From assembly GCF_010119225.1 (NCBI RefSeq), contig NZ_WNKF01000015.1, positions 1 through 64,000 of the forward strand: 64,000 nucleotides of DNA, in the 5' to 3' direction. The stretch is from Cyclobacterium roseum. GTDB taxonomy: Bacteria; Bacteroidota; Bacteroidia; Cytophagales; Cyclobacteriaceae. A program made the position numbers and the translations under genes. Under the pieces are notes generated by a model that was not told where the DNA came from, ran no database searches, and was given only the letters and a program-made list of their open reading frames with translations. Position 1 is the first letter of the stretch. Every line of letters starts with the position of its first letter. Positions 34,235-43,873 of the stretch are shown in pieces.

Positions 34235-35719
34235 ATGCAAAAGATACTTTCAGGAAATCAGGTAAAATCCCTGGATCAAAAATACATAGAAGGAGAGGTC
34301 ATTCATTCTTACCAATTGATGGAACGGGCTGCTCATGCCTTTTGTAACTGGTTTGTGGCTCAGGTACCAAAAGAAAAATCGGTATCGATTTATTGCGGTA
34401 CCGGAAACAATGGCGGCGATGGACTTGCCATATCCAGGATTCTGAACCAAATGGGCTATTCTGTGGCGGTAGGGTATATAGGCAATCCGGATAAGGGTTC
34501 TGCTGACTTTCAGCACAATCTACACTTGTTACCCGATAAATTACCGGTTAGCAACTGGGAAAAGGTAGCTGAATCAGAGGTGCTCATTGATGCGGTTTTC
34601 GGTGTCGGAATCAACAGGCCCCTGGAAGGGGAATACCTTGAATTGATTCGGTACTTAAATGAAAGGACTTCATTGAAAATAAGTGTGGACATGCCATCTG
34701 GCTTGCCTTCCGACGGTCCCCTGGAAGGGGAGGTATTTCGGGCGGATTATACCTTGAGTTTCCAGTTTCCAAAACTTTCCTTGCTCGCTCCGGAACATGC
34801 AGCCTGTACAGGAAAACTGACGGTACAAAGCATCGGCATAGAACAACGGTATTTTGATTCCTTTGAATCGAATCGGTTCTTCTTTTCCGGCGAAAATTTA
34901 ATTAACTACCATAAGAAATTCCTTACATCTAGTCATAAAGGAGATTTTGGAAGAGTTGTTTTGGCAGGAGGGAGTTATGGAAAAATGGGATCCATTGGTT
35001 TGAGTACACGAGCGGCATTGCGAACCGGAAGCGGGCTGGTTTTCTGCCACATTCCTACCTGTGGTGTGGAAATTATTCAAGGCAGTATTCCTGAGGCAAT
35101 GGTTTTGTCGCCGGGAAGTGAACAGGAAGTGGGGGACAAGTTGGATACGGAAGGAATAGATGCCGTAGGTATTGGCCCCGGATTGGGAAAAGGCAAGAAT
35201 GCTGCTAAACTGGTTTATCAACTTCTGAGCCACTATTCCGGACCGACGGTATTGGACGCAGATGCCATTAATATTTTGGGAGAAAACCCTGTCTGGTTGA
35301 ATTCCTTGCATTCCAATGTGGTACTTACGCCTCACCTGAAAGAATTCGAGCGTCTTACCGGGGTTGCTGCAAAAAACCACTTTCACCGTATGGATCAGGC
35401 CAGAGACTTTGCCAGGAAATACAGCTGCACGCTGGTATTGAAAGGGGCCTTCACATTGATTAGTTTTCCGGATGGGCAGCAGGTATTTAACAATTCAGGG
35501 TCCCTTCACATGGCTACGGGGGGCTCAGGAGATGTACTCACTGGAATCCTCACTTCGTTCCTTGGGCAAGGCTATTCGATGAAAAACGCGGTACTAGGTG
35601 GCGTTTTTCATCATGGACATGCAGGAGAACTGGCAGGTGCGGATCGTGGTAGGGGTACGCTGGCATCCGATATACTCGAGAGAATCCCGGATAGCCTCCT
35701 GCATTACGGGATTGTATGA
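34235..35719 (+). CDS. nnr: Bifunctional NAD(P)HX epimerase/dehydratase
   Basis: The 494-residue fusion protein repairs hydrated NAD(P)H. The N-terminal YjeF epimerase domain (residues 1-215) shows YCGTGNNGGDGLAISR and DMPSGLPSDGP; the C-terminal ribokinase-like ADP-dependent dehydratase domain (about 225-490) shows GSYGKMGSIGLSTRAALRTG, VLDADAINIL and the catalytic ATGGSGDVLTGIL. Both active sites look intact and the length is normal. It converges with the PQQ dehydrogenase gene with only 3 bp between the stops. Confidence 0.95.
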   Translation: MQKILSGNQVKSLDQKYIEGEVIHSYQLMERAAHAFCNWFVAQVPKEKSVSIYCGTGNNGGDGLAISRILNQMGYSVAVGYIGNPDKGSADFQHNLHLLPDKLPVSNWEKVAESEVLIDAVFGVGINRPLEGEYLELIRYLNERTSLKISVDMPSGLPSDGPLEGEVFRADYTLSFQFPKLSLLAPEHAACTGKLTVQSIGIEQRYFDSFESNRFFFSGENLINYHKKFLTSSHKGDFGRVVLAGGSYGKMGSIGLSTRAALRTGSGLVFCHIPTCGVEIIQGSIPEAMVLSPGSEQEVGDKLDTEGIDAVGIGPGLGKGKNAAKLVYQLLSHYSGPTVLDADAINILGENPVWLNSLHSNVVLTPHLKEFERLTGVAAKNHFHRMDQARDFARKYSCTLVLKGAFTLISFPDGQQVFNNSGSLHMATGGSGDVLTGILTSFLGQGYSMKNAVLGGVFHHGHAGELAGADRGRGTLASDILERIPDSLLHYGIV

Positions 35720-35722
35720 TTA

Positions 35723-36898
35723 TTATTCGAAGGTCAATTTTAAGATCTTGTCATCGTGAATGCGTAATGCTGCCCTGCCGTCGGTATTGCTGGTGGTGAC
35801 ATACAGGTTTCCATCCGGTCCAACTGTCACGTCGCGCATCCGTCCATAGACACCTTTGGAAGGGGCATATGAAAACCAACGCTCTACTTTCTTGACTTCG
35901 TAATCATTTTCTTTATCAAAAACCAGGCGGATTAAGGCTTGTCCTCCAAGAGAGGCGACAAACAGATCTCCCTTGTAAAACGTCATGCCTGCGGGAGGTA
36001 CGGCCGCTTTATTCCAGGAGACTTTTGGGTCCACATAGGTTGCCATTCCAGGAGCCCCTACGACTATGGGCCAGCCATGGTTGCCGCCTTTTTTGACCTT
36101 ATTCACCTCATCCCGGTAGCGAACGCTCCCTTCCACTTCGGCACCGGAAGGACCGTGTTCGGAATTAAAAAATGCCCCCGTATCGGGATCCCAGGCAAAG
36201 CCCTGCACTACGCGGTGTCCATACGAGTAAACCGGAGATCCGGGAAAAGGATTGTCGGAAGGGATTTCACCTTCTTCCGTTATGCGAAGGATTTTCGACG
36301 CCAGGTGGTTTACATCCTGCGCCACAAAGGGCTGAGACATATCGCCCGTGCCAATGTAGAGCATGCCGTCCGGACCAAAAGCAATTCTACCACCCAGGTG
36401 GATGGCATATGCGGGTATGTTGTCCAAAATCACTTTGTCCACCACGGCTCGGGTACCAAGATCGTTTAGCCGGACGATCCTGCTGAGAAGCTGATTTTCA
36501 TCGTTTCGGTAGGCATGCATGATGTAGATCCAATGGTTGGTTTCGAAATTGGGGTGAACAGCCAATCCCATTAATCCCGCGTCCACCTCGTGCACGCTGC
36601 CGGGAACCTCCATATAAGGAGTTGGGTTGTTTTCTCCGGAAGGAATTCTTAGGATCGTACCGGGTCTTTGGGCTACCAGGGCATCTCCATTGGGGAGAAA
36701 GCGTAGAGACCAGGGAATAGTCAGGCTGTCCACCCACACTTCTACCTTTACTCCCGGAACTTCTGGTAAAAAGACATCTTCGGTTTTTTGGGGTAATTCA
36801 CCCAGAATGGGTTGGGCTTTTTGGACAGCGTCCTGGGCTTGCAGGGAGAGCGTAAGTCCCAGATAAAGGAGTATCAAAAAAACGTGTTTTGGGTTCAT
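35723..36898 (-). CDS. PQQ-dependent soluble aldose/sorbosone dehydrogenase
   Basis: The 391-residue product has a signal peptide (about residues 1-21, cleaved near LQAQ) and a six-bladed beta-propeller of the GSDH/sorbosone dehydrogenase family. Recognisable blocks are IPWSLRFLPNGDALVAQRPG, GGRIAFGPDGMLYIGTGD, YGHRVVQGFAWDPDTG, KKGGNHGWPIV, and VTVGPDGNLYVTTSN. The family oxidises aldoses in the periplasm with pyrroloquinoline quinone, but PQQ dependence is inferred and no pqq genes are here. Its stop is 3 bp from the nnr stop, convergent. Confidence 0.87.
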   Translation of the reverse strand: MNPKHVFLILLYLGLTLSLQAQDAVQKAQPILGELPQKTEDVFLPEVPGVKVEVWVDSLTIPWSLRFLPNGDALVAQRPGTILRIPSGENNPTPYMEVPGSVHEVDAGLMGLAVHPNFETNHWIYIMHAYRNDENQLLSRIVRLNDLGTRAVVDKVILDNIPAYAIHLGGRIAFGPDGMLYIGTGDMSQPFVAQDVNHLASKILRITEEGEIPSDNPFPGSPVYSYGHRVVQGFAWDPDTGAFFNSEHGPSGAEVEGSVRYRDEVNKVKKGGNHGWPIVVGAPGMATYVDPKVSWNKAAVPPAGMTFYKGDLFVASLGGQALIRLVFDKENDYEVKKVERWFSYAPSKGVYGRMRDVTVGPDGNLYVTTSNTDGRAALRIHDDKILKLTFE

Positions 36899-36971
36899 AA
36901 GCTTTTTGGTTTATTTCAATTACTTAACTGAGCGTACGAATCATTCGTTCCTGATGCGAGGCGTTATGTTT

Positions 36972-37571
36972 TTATAAATCCATTTTCAATTGTTCCGGTA
37001 GCAGGCGGAACGATTTCCGATGTAAGGGGCTTGGACCTAATTTCCGGATTCCTTCACGATGCGCCTTAGTAGGATATCCCACATTTTTTTCCCACCCATA
37101 CCCCGGGTATTCCCTGGCGAGATGGGCCATCCACTCATCCCTATACGTTTTGGCCAGGATGGAGGCGGCAGCAATGCTGGCAAATTTCCCATCCCCCTTG
37201 ACCACGCAGTCAAAGGGAATGGAACTTGTTGATTTGAACCTGTTGCCATCAATCAGTAAATGATCCGGTTTCATAGTGAGCGCCGCTACAGCCCGATTCA
37301 TGGCCAGGAAGGAGGCATTTAAGATATTCAGCCGGTCGATTTCTTCCACATCCGCACTGCCAATAGCCCAGCACAACGCCTTGGATTTAATTTCTTCCGT
37401 TAACACTTCCCTCCGGGTTTTTGCTAATTTTTTGGAATCGTTGATCCATTCGTTGGCGTAACGATGTGGAAAGATCACGGCTGCGGCTACCACAGGTCCG
37501 GAGAGGCAGCCCCGGCCTACTTCATCGCAACCCGCTTCGGTTCTGTCAGCTTTTAAATAGGGTAGCAGCAT
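36972..37571 (-). CDS. rnhB: Ribonuclease HII
   Basis: The 199-residue enzyme nicks RNA in RNA/DNA hybrids. The signature GCDEVGRGCLSGPVVAAAV is near residues 14-32 with the catalytic Asp-Glu, the third acidic residue lies in PDHLLIDGN, and the fourth lies in the AKTYRDEWM block. It is full length. Its start overlaps the end of the upstream GH63-type gene by 26 bp, so the two are likely translationally coupled although they are functionally unrelated. Confidence 0.95.
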   Translation of the reverse strand: MLLPYLKADRTEAGCDEVGRGCLSGPVVAAAVIFPHRYANEWINDSKKLAKTRREVLTEEIKSKALCWAIGSADVEEIDRLNILNASFLAMNRAVAALTMKPDHLLIDGNRFKSTSSIPFDCVVKGDGKFASIAAASILAKTYRDEWMAHLAREYPGYGWEKNVGYPTKAHREGIRKLGPSPLHRKSFRLLPEQLKMDL

Positions 37572-40218
37572 TGGGGTAAAATTCCTTTTCCTTGTAATAT
37601 TTATGAATAAGTTCGGCTACCAAACCCGTCCAACCGGTCTGGTGAGAAGCTCCTAACCCCCTGCCATTGTCACCATGGAAATATTCGTAAAACAAAATGA
37701 GGTCCTGAAAATGAGGGTCCTGCTGCATTTTCTCATTGTCTGCATAAATGGGGCGGTTTCCGTTTTCATCCTTTCGAAACAGGTTGATCAGGCGCAGGGA
37801 CAATTCCTTGGCAATCAAGTCCAGCGTGATAAATTTTCCTGATCCTGTCGGATATTCGATGGAGAAAGTGCCCCCATAATAGAAGTCAAACTTTTTAAGG
37901 GATTCGATGATCAAAAAGTTTATGGGGAACCAGATGGGGCCGCGCCAGTTGCTGTTTCCTCCAAACATCGTGGTTTCGGATTCTCCTGGGGCATATTTGA
38001 CGGAAAATCGGTTGCCGTTGATTTGAACGGAATAGGGTTTTTTTAGATGATCCTTGGAGAGGGAACGGATTCCATAATCTGATAGGAATTCACTTTCGTC
38101 GAGCATTTTGTGAAGGATACTTTTCATCCGATGTCCCCTTAACAAGGAAAAAAGCCTCCTTTTTTCGTGTCCTGGATGTATCCAATTGGATACCAGGGCA
38201 GCTAACTTCGGTTTTTCTTTAAAAAAGAAATCCAGTCGATTTTTGAATTCCGGAAGATCGTCAAAAAGCTCCTCCCGGATCGGCTCTACCGCAAATAAGG
38301 GGATGATGCCTACAATAGACTTGACTTTCATTAGCCTGGGCTCTTCACCGGAAAGGTGCAGCACATCGAAGAAAAAATTATCTTCGTCGTCCCATAAGCT
38401 GATATTTTCTTTTGAAATATTGCTCATGGCACCGGCAATGTACAGAAAGTGTTCCAGGAACTTGGTAGCGGTATGCTGATAGACCTTATTGAATTCACAA
38501 AGGTCCAGGGATATTCGCAGCATGTTGAGACAAAACATGGCCATCCAGGATGTGGCATCCGCTTGCTCCAGCTTCCCAAACAACTTGTCTACATGGCTTC
38601 GGTCAAAAACACTAATATTATCAAGTCCCAGGAAGCCGCCCTCAAAGATGTTTTTCCCTTCTTCGTCTTTCTGATTCACCCACCAGGTAAAGTTTAGCAG
38701 TAGTTTATGAAACGCACGCTCTAAAAATTCCTGATCGCCTTTATTTTTCCCATTGTATTTCTTGTCAATTTGATAAACCCGCTGAACCGCATAGGCATGT
38801 ACAGGAGGGTTCACATCGTTAAAATTCCATTCATAGGCTGGCATTTGCCCGTTTGGATGCATGTACCAATCATTCAATAGCAACAGCAGTTGGTCCTTAG
38901 CAAAATCAGGATCTAATCTGGCCAGGGGAATACAGTGAAAGGCCAGATCCCAGGCGGCATACCAGGGGTATTCCCATTTATCCGGCATGGAAATGATGTC
39001 GTAGTTTTGCAAGTGGCGCCAATTACCGTTTCTGCCCGATTTTCTTTCCTGGGGCGGTTGATACCTTCCCGGGTCTCCTTCCAGCCAGCGCTCGACGTTG
39101 AAGTAGTAAAATTGTTTGCTCCATAACATCCCGGCATAAGCCTGGCGTTGGATCAATTTCATTTCCTTATCCTTAACCCGTTCTTGCAAGCCTTCGTAAA
39201 ATGACTCCGTGTCCTGTATACGCTCCTGAAAGATATCATTTGCCGCTTCCAGGGGAGCGTCTGTTTCCGCATGCTGCATGCGCAATGTTACTTCCGCTTT
39301 CCCCCCTGCCGGGATGGTTAGTTTATAGATAGCGGCCGCTTTGGTACCCACAAATTTTGGGTTGAGGTGCTTTTTTTCCCCATGTACGAGGTAGTCATTG
39401 ATGGCATCTTTGAGGAACTTTTTCTGGTTTCCAATATGATACAGTCGCTCCCTGTTTGTTTCGTTATCACAAAATTGTAATTCGGGTTCATCTGAAAATG
39501 TAAAATGATAATTCCCCGATTTGGGAGAAAAAGCCTTGATCTTGTTTGGCCCTTCCTTTTTCAAGCTGGGCATAAAAGGCTCATCTCCTGTAAACCAGGT
39601 TTTTCTAAACCAGATGGTGGGCATCACCCAAAGCGTGGCTTCTTCTGTCCCTCTATTGTAGACCGTCGCTTTTCCCAGGATATCTTCTACATCTGCTTTA
39701 GCGTACTCTAAAAAAATATCGAAATAGGCATTCTTATCAAATACACCTGTATCTAACAGTTCAAATTCTTTTTCATTTTTTCCCCGCAACTGGTTTTCTT
39801 CCAATAATTGCTGATACGGAAATGCTTCTTGTGGGTATTTATAAAGCATTTTCATATAGCTATGGGTAGGAGAAGCGTCCAGGTAATAATAGAGCTCTTT
39901 TACATCTTCTCCGTGATTGCCTTCATTTCCGGTAAGTCCATATAAACGCTCTTTTATCAGGGGATCTTTTCCATTCCAGAATGCCCAGGCCAGGCAGAGT
40001 TTCTGCTTGTGATCGCTGATTCCTCCGATACCTTCCTCTCCCCATCGATAAGCTTTACTCCGGGCATCGTCATGGGTGACATTTTCCCAGGCAGATCCGT
40101 CCGGACTGTAATCCTCCCTCACCGTTCCCCATTGTCTTTCGGTAAGATAGGGTCCCCATTTCTTCCAATGACGGATTTTCTCTCTGTTTTCTTTTAATCG
40201 CTCTAACTCTATATTCAT
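37546..40218 (-). CDS. GH63-type glucosidase, cytoplasmic (MGH1-like)
   Basis: The 890-residue protein has an N-terminal RHWKKWGPYLTERQWGTVREDYS segment and a C-terminal alpha/alpha barrel with the KWEYPWYAAWDLAFHCIPLA block (Asp likely the general acid), MPAYEWNFNDVNPPVHA, and GPIWFPINFLIIESL. This matches the large group of bacterial and yeast proteins placed in glycoside hydrolase family 63, whose bacterial members act on alpha-glucosides such as glucosylglycerate or mannosylglycerate. No signal peptide is seen, so it should be cytoplasmic. The real substrate is not determined. It is co-oriented with rnhB, which overlaps its 3' end. Confidence 0.83.
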   Translation of the reverse strand: MNIELERLKENREKIRHWKKWGPYLTERQWGTVREDYSPDGSAWENVTHDDARSKAYRWGEEGIGGISDHKQKLCLAWAFWNGKDPLIKERLYGLTGNEGNHGEDVKELYYYLDASPTHSYMKMLYKYPQEAFPYQQLLEENQLRGKNEKEFELLDTGVFDKNAYFDIFLEYAKADVEDILGKATVYNRGTEEATLWVMPTIWFRKTWFTGDEPFMPSLKKEGPNKIKAFSPKSGNYHFTFSDEPELQFCDNETNRERLYHIGNQKKFLKDAINDYLVHGEKKHLNPKFVGTKAAAIYKLTIPAGGKAEVTLRMQHAETDAPLEAANDIFQERIQDTESFYEGLQERVKDKEMKLIQRQAYAGMLWSKQFYYFNVERWLEGDPGRYQPPQERKSGRNGNWRHLQNYDIISMPDKWEYPWYAAWDLAFHCIPLARLDPDFAKDQLLLLLNDWYMHPNGQMPAYEWNFNDVNPPVHAYAVQRVYQIDKKYNGKNKGDQEFLERAFHKLLLNFTWWVNQKDEEGKNIFEGGFLGLDNISVFDRSHVDKLFGKLEQADATSWMAMFCLNMLRISLDLCEFNKVYQHTATKFLEHFLYIAGAMSNISKENISLWDDEDNFFFDVLHLSGEEPRLMKVKSIVGIIPLFAVEPIREELFDDLPEFKNRLDFFFKEKPKLAALVSNWIHPGHEKRRLFSLLRGHRMKSILHKMLDESEFLSDYGIRSLSKDHLKKPYSVQINGNRFSVKYAPGESETTMFGGNSNWRGPIWFPINFLIIESLKKFDFYYGGTFSIEYPTGSGKFITLDLIAKELSLRLINLFRKDENGNRPIYADNEKMQQDPHFQDLILFYEYFHGDNGRGLGASHQTGWTGLVAELIHKYYKEKEFYPNAATLFKS

Positions 40219-40443
40219 GGGTATTTCCGTCCTACGTAAACAAAGAGCGAATTTAAGTCATTTACGGTTCAAATTGCCAAATTTTCCCGGTTCTATTTGG
40301 ATTTTTTTGCTTCAGGGTTGAATCACTCACTCCAAACCTTCGTGTTGGCTACCAAACTTATTTTCGCTTGTTTTTTTTAGCCTGGCAAATTGATTTTTGA
40401 CTACTAAAAACGGATTGTTACCCATAAAAATATGCCGGATACA

Positions 40444-41562
40444 TTAATTTGCTACCGGAATTTTAGATCCTTGCATTTCTTGCATCCATTCGGCAAAGCA
40501 GGAATCCAGAGAGTGCTGCCATTCGGCAAATTGCTCGAAGGAATCGGTAGACGATGAATTGGATGCTGTTAATCGCGCTAGTAATTGCGGATCAAAGTTT
40601 TTAGCACCCAGGCCGGCACCCGATTTTTCTGCATCCAACGCATTACACTGTTGCTCATATTGCCCTTCCACCGGCACCATTAAGGTTTTTTTTCCCAGAT
40701 ACATGGCCTCGGCGATCGACTCAAATCCGGCAGTGGATAAGTACGCTTTGCATTGGCTTAACTTTTCTACAAACAAACGATCGTCAATTTGGTGAAACGT
40801 CAGGTTAGCCAATGGCTGGTATCTACGTGGCATTTCTCCGGCATCCCAGAAGGCCTCAATGGTTATTTCCGGGTATTTTTTTGCCAATTCAAAAATTTCC
40901 CGGGCATAGCCCGAATTGACAATGTAAACCAGAAAGAAGTTTCCCGAAAGTGGGAGAGCGGAACGAACCGATTTTTTCACCATGGGAGGCCAAACACTGT
41001 AGTTCTTTACAGCAGCCTTTCTTACCGGTTTCCATAGGGATAAGGCGATGATTTTGGAGGCATTCCAACAGGTGATTTTGGTATTTAGTTTAAACAATAG
41101 TTTTTGAATACCCCCCGGCTGGGCAAACGTGAAATCCGGATGATAAATCAGGTATTGATGTCCTATCACAACAAAGGACGATCTGGAAGGATAGATCATC
41201 GCATAAATTCCTCCCAGCATATCGTAAAAATTCAGGATACAATCCGGCCTCTCAGCGAGGACAAGCTGATCTAGTTTTCGGATGCTTTCTGTATAGTAGG
41301 GGAGTTTCTTTACGTTGTCCCATAAGGTAGCCCCCATTTTGATGGCTTTATTGGCTTTGTCGGTCACAAAATTGGGACTTTGAATCCGGTGGATGGGACA
41401 GGGAAAAGCTTCCAGAAAATAATCCGGTGCTTTTCTTCGGTCGCTGGAGCCCAGTACGACCGACCCGATATCGTGGCCATGTTGCTGTAACAACGCTCCA
41501 ATCACCATGGCCTGCGTCATGTGCCCCCTTCCTTCTCCTTGTACAATAAACAGGAATTTCAT
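40444..41562 (-). CDS. MurG-like (GT-B) glycosyltransferase
   Basis: The 372-residue product begins with MKFLFIVQGEGRGHMTQAM, a GRGHxxQ glycine-rich loop as in MurG and related GT-B enzymes, and has the C-terminal donor-binding block YLSTAGFESIAEAMYLGKKTLMVPVEGQYEQQCNA, where AGxES and Q-Q-N contact the nucleotide sugar. A membrane-proximal amphipathic part around residue 145 suggests a lipid acceptor. The acceptor and sugar are unknown. It lies 6 bp after the LpxH-like phosphoesterase gene and is probably co-transcribed. Confidence 0.85.
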   Translation of the reverse strand: MKFLFIVQGEGRGHMTQAMVIGALLQQHGHDIGSVVLGSSDRRKAPDYFLEAFPCPIHRIQSPNFVTDKANKAIKMGATLWDNVKKLPYYTESIRKLDQLVLAERPDCILNFYDMLGGIYAMIYPSRSSFVVIGHQYLIYHPDFTFAQPGGIQKLLFKLNTKITCWNASKIIALSLWKPVRKAAVKNYSVWPPMVKKSVRSALPLSGNFFLVYIVNSGYAREIFELAKKYPEITIEAFWDAGEMPRRYQPLANLTFHQIDDRLFVEKLSQCKAYLSTAGFESIAEAMYLGKKTLMVPVEGQYEQQCNALDAEKSGAGLGAKNFDPQLLARLTASNSSSTDSFEQFAEWQHSLDSCFAEWMQEMQGSKIPVAN

Positions 41563-41568
41563 TGTCGG

Positions 41569-42387
41569 CTAGCTAAATTTATCCAGCGGTCTGGCAATAG
41601 GCTCCTTTAGGGGAATTACCTTGCTTTCGAATGGTTTGGCTTTCCCGAAATCCAACTCATTGTAATAAATGAGTTGCCAGTTTCCTTCCTGATCTTCTGC
41701 CAGGGCACTTAACGATTCCACCCAGTCACCTGAATTGTAATATTCGATGCCGTCAATGGTCCTGATTTCTGCCTTGTGTATGTGACCACAGATAATGCCA
41801 TCGCAGCCTTTAGAGCGGGCTATTTTACACAATTCCGTTTCAAATCCGTCGATATAGGTAACGGCCGATTTAACCCTGGATTTCACATACTGGGACAAGG
41901 AAAAATAGGGCAATCCTTTTTTCCTACGGTAGTGGTTCACACGGGTGTTGAGCCAAAGTAAAAAAGTATATCCCATATCCCCCAGGTAAGCTATCCAGCG
42001 CAGGTTAGTAGTGATATTGTCAAATACATCTCCGTGAGTAATAAAGTATTTCTTTCCGTTGCTTTCGTAAATCAGGTCTTTACGTATGGAAAGGTTGCCG
42101 ATTTCCAAGGGCAGTACCTGGTCCAGAAAATCATCGTGATTTCCCCGCAGGTAGATCACTTTGGTACGATCGCAGTCGATCATTTTCAGAACCCTTTTGA
42201 AAACCCGGGTGTGTTTTCGCTTCCAACTGCCTGATTTTTTAAGCTGCCATCCATCGATAATGTCGCCGTTGAGAATCAGATTTTCGCATTGATATTGTTT
42301 GAGAAACCTGACCACTTCTTTGGCCTTGGACCCTTTTGTTCCCAAATGAATGTCGGAAAGAACGATGGTTTTAAAGTTTGTTTCCAA
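41569..42387 (-). CDS. LpxH-like metallophosphoesterase
   Basis: This calcineurin-type phosphoesterase has the metal motifs VLSDIHLG, NGDIIDGW, LRGNHDDF, ITHGDVFD and CGHIHKAE, and central helices (LRWIAYLGDMGYTFLLWLNTRVNHYRR) like the lipid-binding insertion of UDP-2,3-diacylglucosamine hydrolases. A second, closer LpxH lies at 47330-48115, so this one more likely acts on another pyrophosphate-linked lipid or sugar. No ATG precedes the first strand: TTG at 42387 is used, and a TTG at 42453 gives 22 more residues. It is the first gene of a pair with the glycosyltransferase. Confidence 0.82.
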   Translation of the reverse strand: METNFKTIVLSDIHLGTKGSKAKEVVRFLKQYQCENLILNGDIIDGWQLKKSGSWKRKHTRVFKRVLKMIDCDRTKVIYLRGNHDDFLDQVLPLEIGNLSIRKDLIYESNGKKYFITHGDVFDNITTNLRWIAYLGDMGYTFLLWLNTRVNHYRRKKGLPYFSLSQYVKSRVKSAVTYIDGFETELCKIARSKGCDGIICGHIHKAEIRTIDGIEYYNSGDWVESLSALAEDQEGNWQLIYYNELDFGKAKPFESKVIPLKEPIARPLDKFS

Positions 42388-42529
42388 AGTATTCTTGTTT
42401 TGGAAGCAATATAGGCCGGCAAGATAAACTGTTGATGAATTGCTGTTTATCAAAATGCTATGAAAGTACTTGAGCGACCGATCGTTGTGAATGAATTGTT
42501 ACCGGGCCGTTAAGTACGGGAACAGGATA

Positions 42530-43873
42530 TCAGGCATTAAAGATCAATTTAAAGATGGTTCCCTGGCCCAGGGTGGATTTTACCTGAATATTGCCCTTAT
42601 GCCTGCGCATGATTTGCTTGGAAAGGCTAAGCCCGATCCCAGAGCCTTTCTTTTTGGTCGTGAAAAAGGGGATAAATATCTTGCTAAGCGCTTCCTCTTC
42701 GATGCCTTTACCACTGTCTTCTACTTCGATGATGATTTTTCCATTGTCATCGATAAAGGCACGTAGGTAGATTTTCTTATCGGGAAGGTTTTCGACGGCA
42801 TGAATGGCATTCTGAGTAAGGTTAATCATCACTTGTTCGATTTGCGAACTGTCTGCAAACAAGAGCAGGTCTTCAGGGGTAATTTGTTTTTCAAGTTTCA
42901 CATCCTGGGACTCCAGCTGGTTTTGAAGTAAAAGATCCATCTGGTCAAACAATTCCCGGATTTTTATCGCAGAAAATTTGGGAAACGGGATATGTGCCAG
43001 GCTTCTGAAATCACTTACAAAATTGATCAATCCTTCACTTCGCTTCTCTATCGTAGACAATCCCATTTGATAATCTCTCAGTTCCTCCATTTCTACGGTT
43101 TCTTTTTGCCGCATCTTGGACTTTATATCCGAGCTGATGGTCGCCGCCAGAGAGGAAATCGGAGCGATGGAATTCATTATTTCATGCGTCAGTACCCGAA
43201 TAAGATTTTGCCATGCTTCCATCTCCTTTTCTTCTAACTCACTCTGAATATTTTGCAAGGAGACTAATTTAAATTTTACGTCCCTTAGTACCAATTCAAT
43301 CGCATAAACAGAAAGCTGCATAATCCCATCCGGATGGGCAATCTTTATCAATTCGCTTCCCCCGGTTCGCAGGTTTTCGATGGCATGATGTAGCTCTTTA
43401 TTAATGGATGCGATTTCCTGAATATGGGATAGTTTGTCGATGTTGAGCATGCGCTTGGCAGCCGTATTGAGAATCTGCACGCTGCCATCTGACTCAAACG
43501 TGATCAATCCGATACTGAGGTGTTGGAATACTGTCCTGAAATAATGGAAGTTGGCCTCTTTTTCTATCTGGTCTTCCTTGAGTTTGGCCAGAATCGCATT
43601 GAATTCGATGTGCAAGTCATCGGTTTCTGTACCGTCAAATTTTACCGGATATACCGTTGCGTAGTTGTTTTGTTTTATATTGTCTAGAAATTGGCGCACT
43701 TTTTTAAAGCTACTTTCTGCATAGCGAATCAGCAGGATCAGTTGCACAAATGTCAGGATAATAAATAGCGAAATCGCAAAGACTCCGGAATCATTAACAA
43801 TGATGTAAGCTAGTAAAAAGAGCGTGAGGGTTAGTACAAAAATTCTTCCCAGTAAGCCGACTTTATAATCCAT
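42530..43873 (-). CDS. NtrY-like sensor histidine kinase
   Basis: The 447-residue kinase has two close membrane helices (about 8-25 and 28-50), a HAMP-like/coiled stretch, a PAS-like domain (about 105-205), and a kinase core. The H-box is VLTHEIMNSIAPI with the phosphoacceptor His; the ATPase core shows LTQNAIHAVENL, EVEDSGKGIEEE and GSGIGLSLSKQIM. The near-absence of a periplasmic part suggests it senses something in the membrane or cytosol. It overlaps the upstream regulator gene by 11 bp; the two form a two-component system of the NtrY/NtrX kind. Confidence 0.92.
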   Translation of the reverse strand: MDYKVGLLGRIFVLTLTLFLLAYIIVNDSGVFAISLFIILTFVQLILLIRYAESSFKKVRQFLDNIKQNNYATVYPVKFDGTETDDLHIEFNAILAKLKEDQIEKEANFHYFRTVFQHLSIGLITFESDGSVQILNTAAKRMLNIDKLSHIQEIASINKELHHAIENLRTGGSELIKIAHPDGIMQLSVYAIELVLRDVKFKLVSLQNIQSELEEKEMEAWQNLIRVLTHEIMNSIAPISSLAATISSDIKSKMRQKETVEMEELRDYQMGLSTIEKRSEGLINFVSDFRSLAHIPFPKFSAIKIRELFDQMDLLLQNQLESQDVKLEKQITPEDLLLFADSSQIEQVMINLTQNAIHAVENLPDKKIYLRAFIDDNGKIIIEVEDSGKGIEEEALSKIFIPFFTTKKKGSGIGLSLSKQIMRRHKGNIQVKSTLGQGTIFKLIFNA

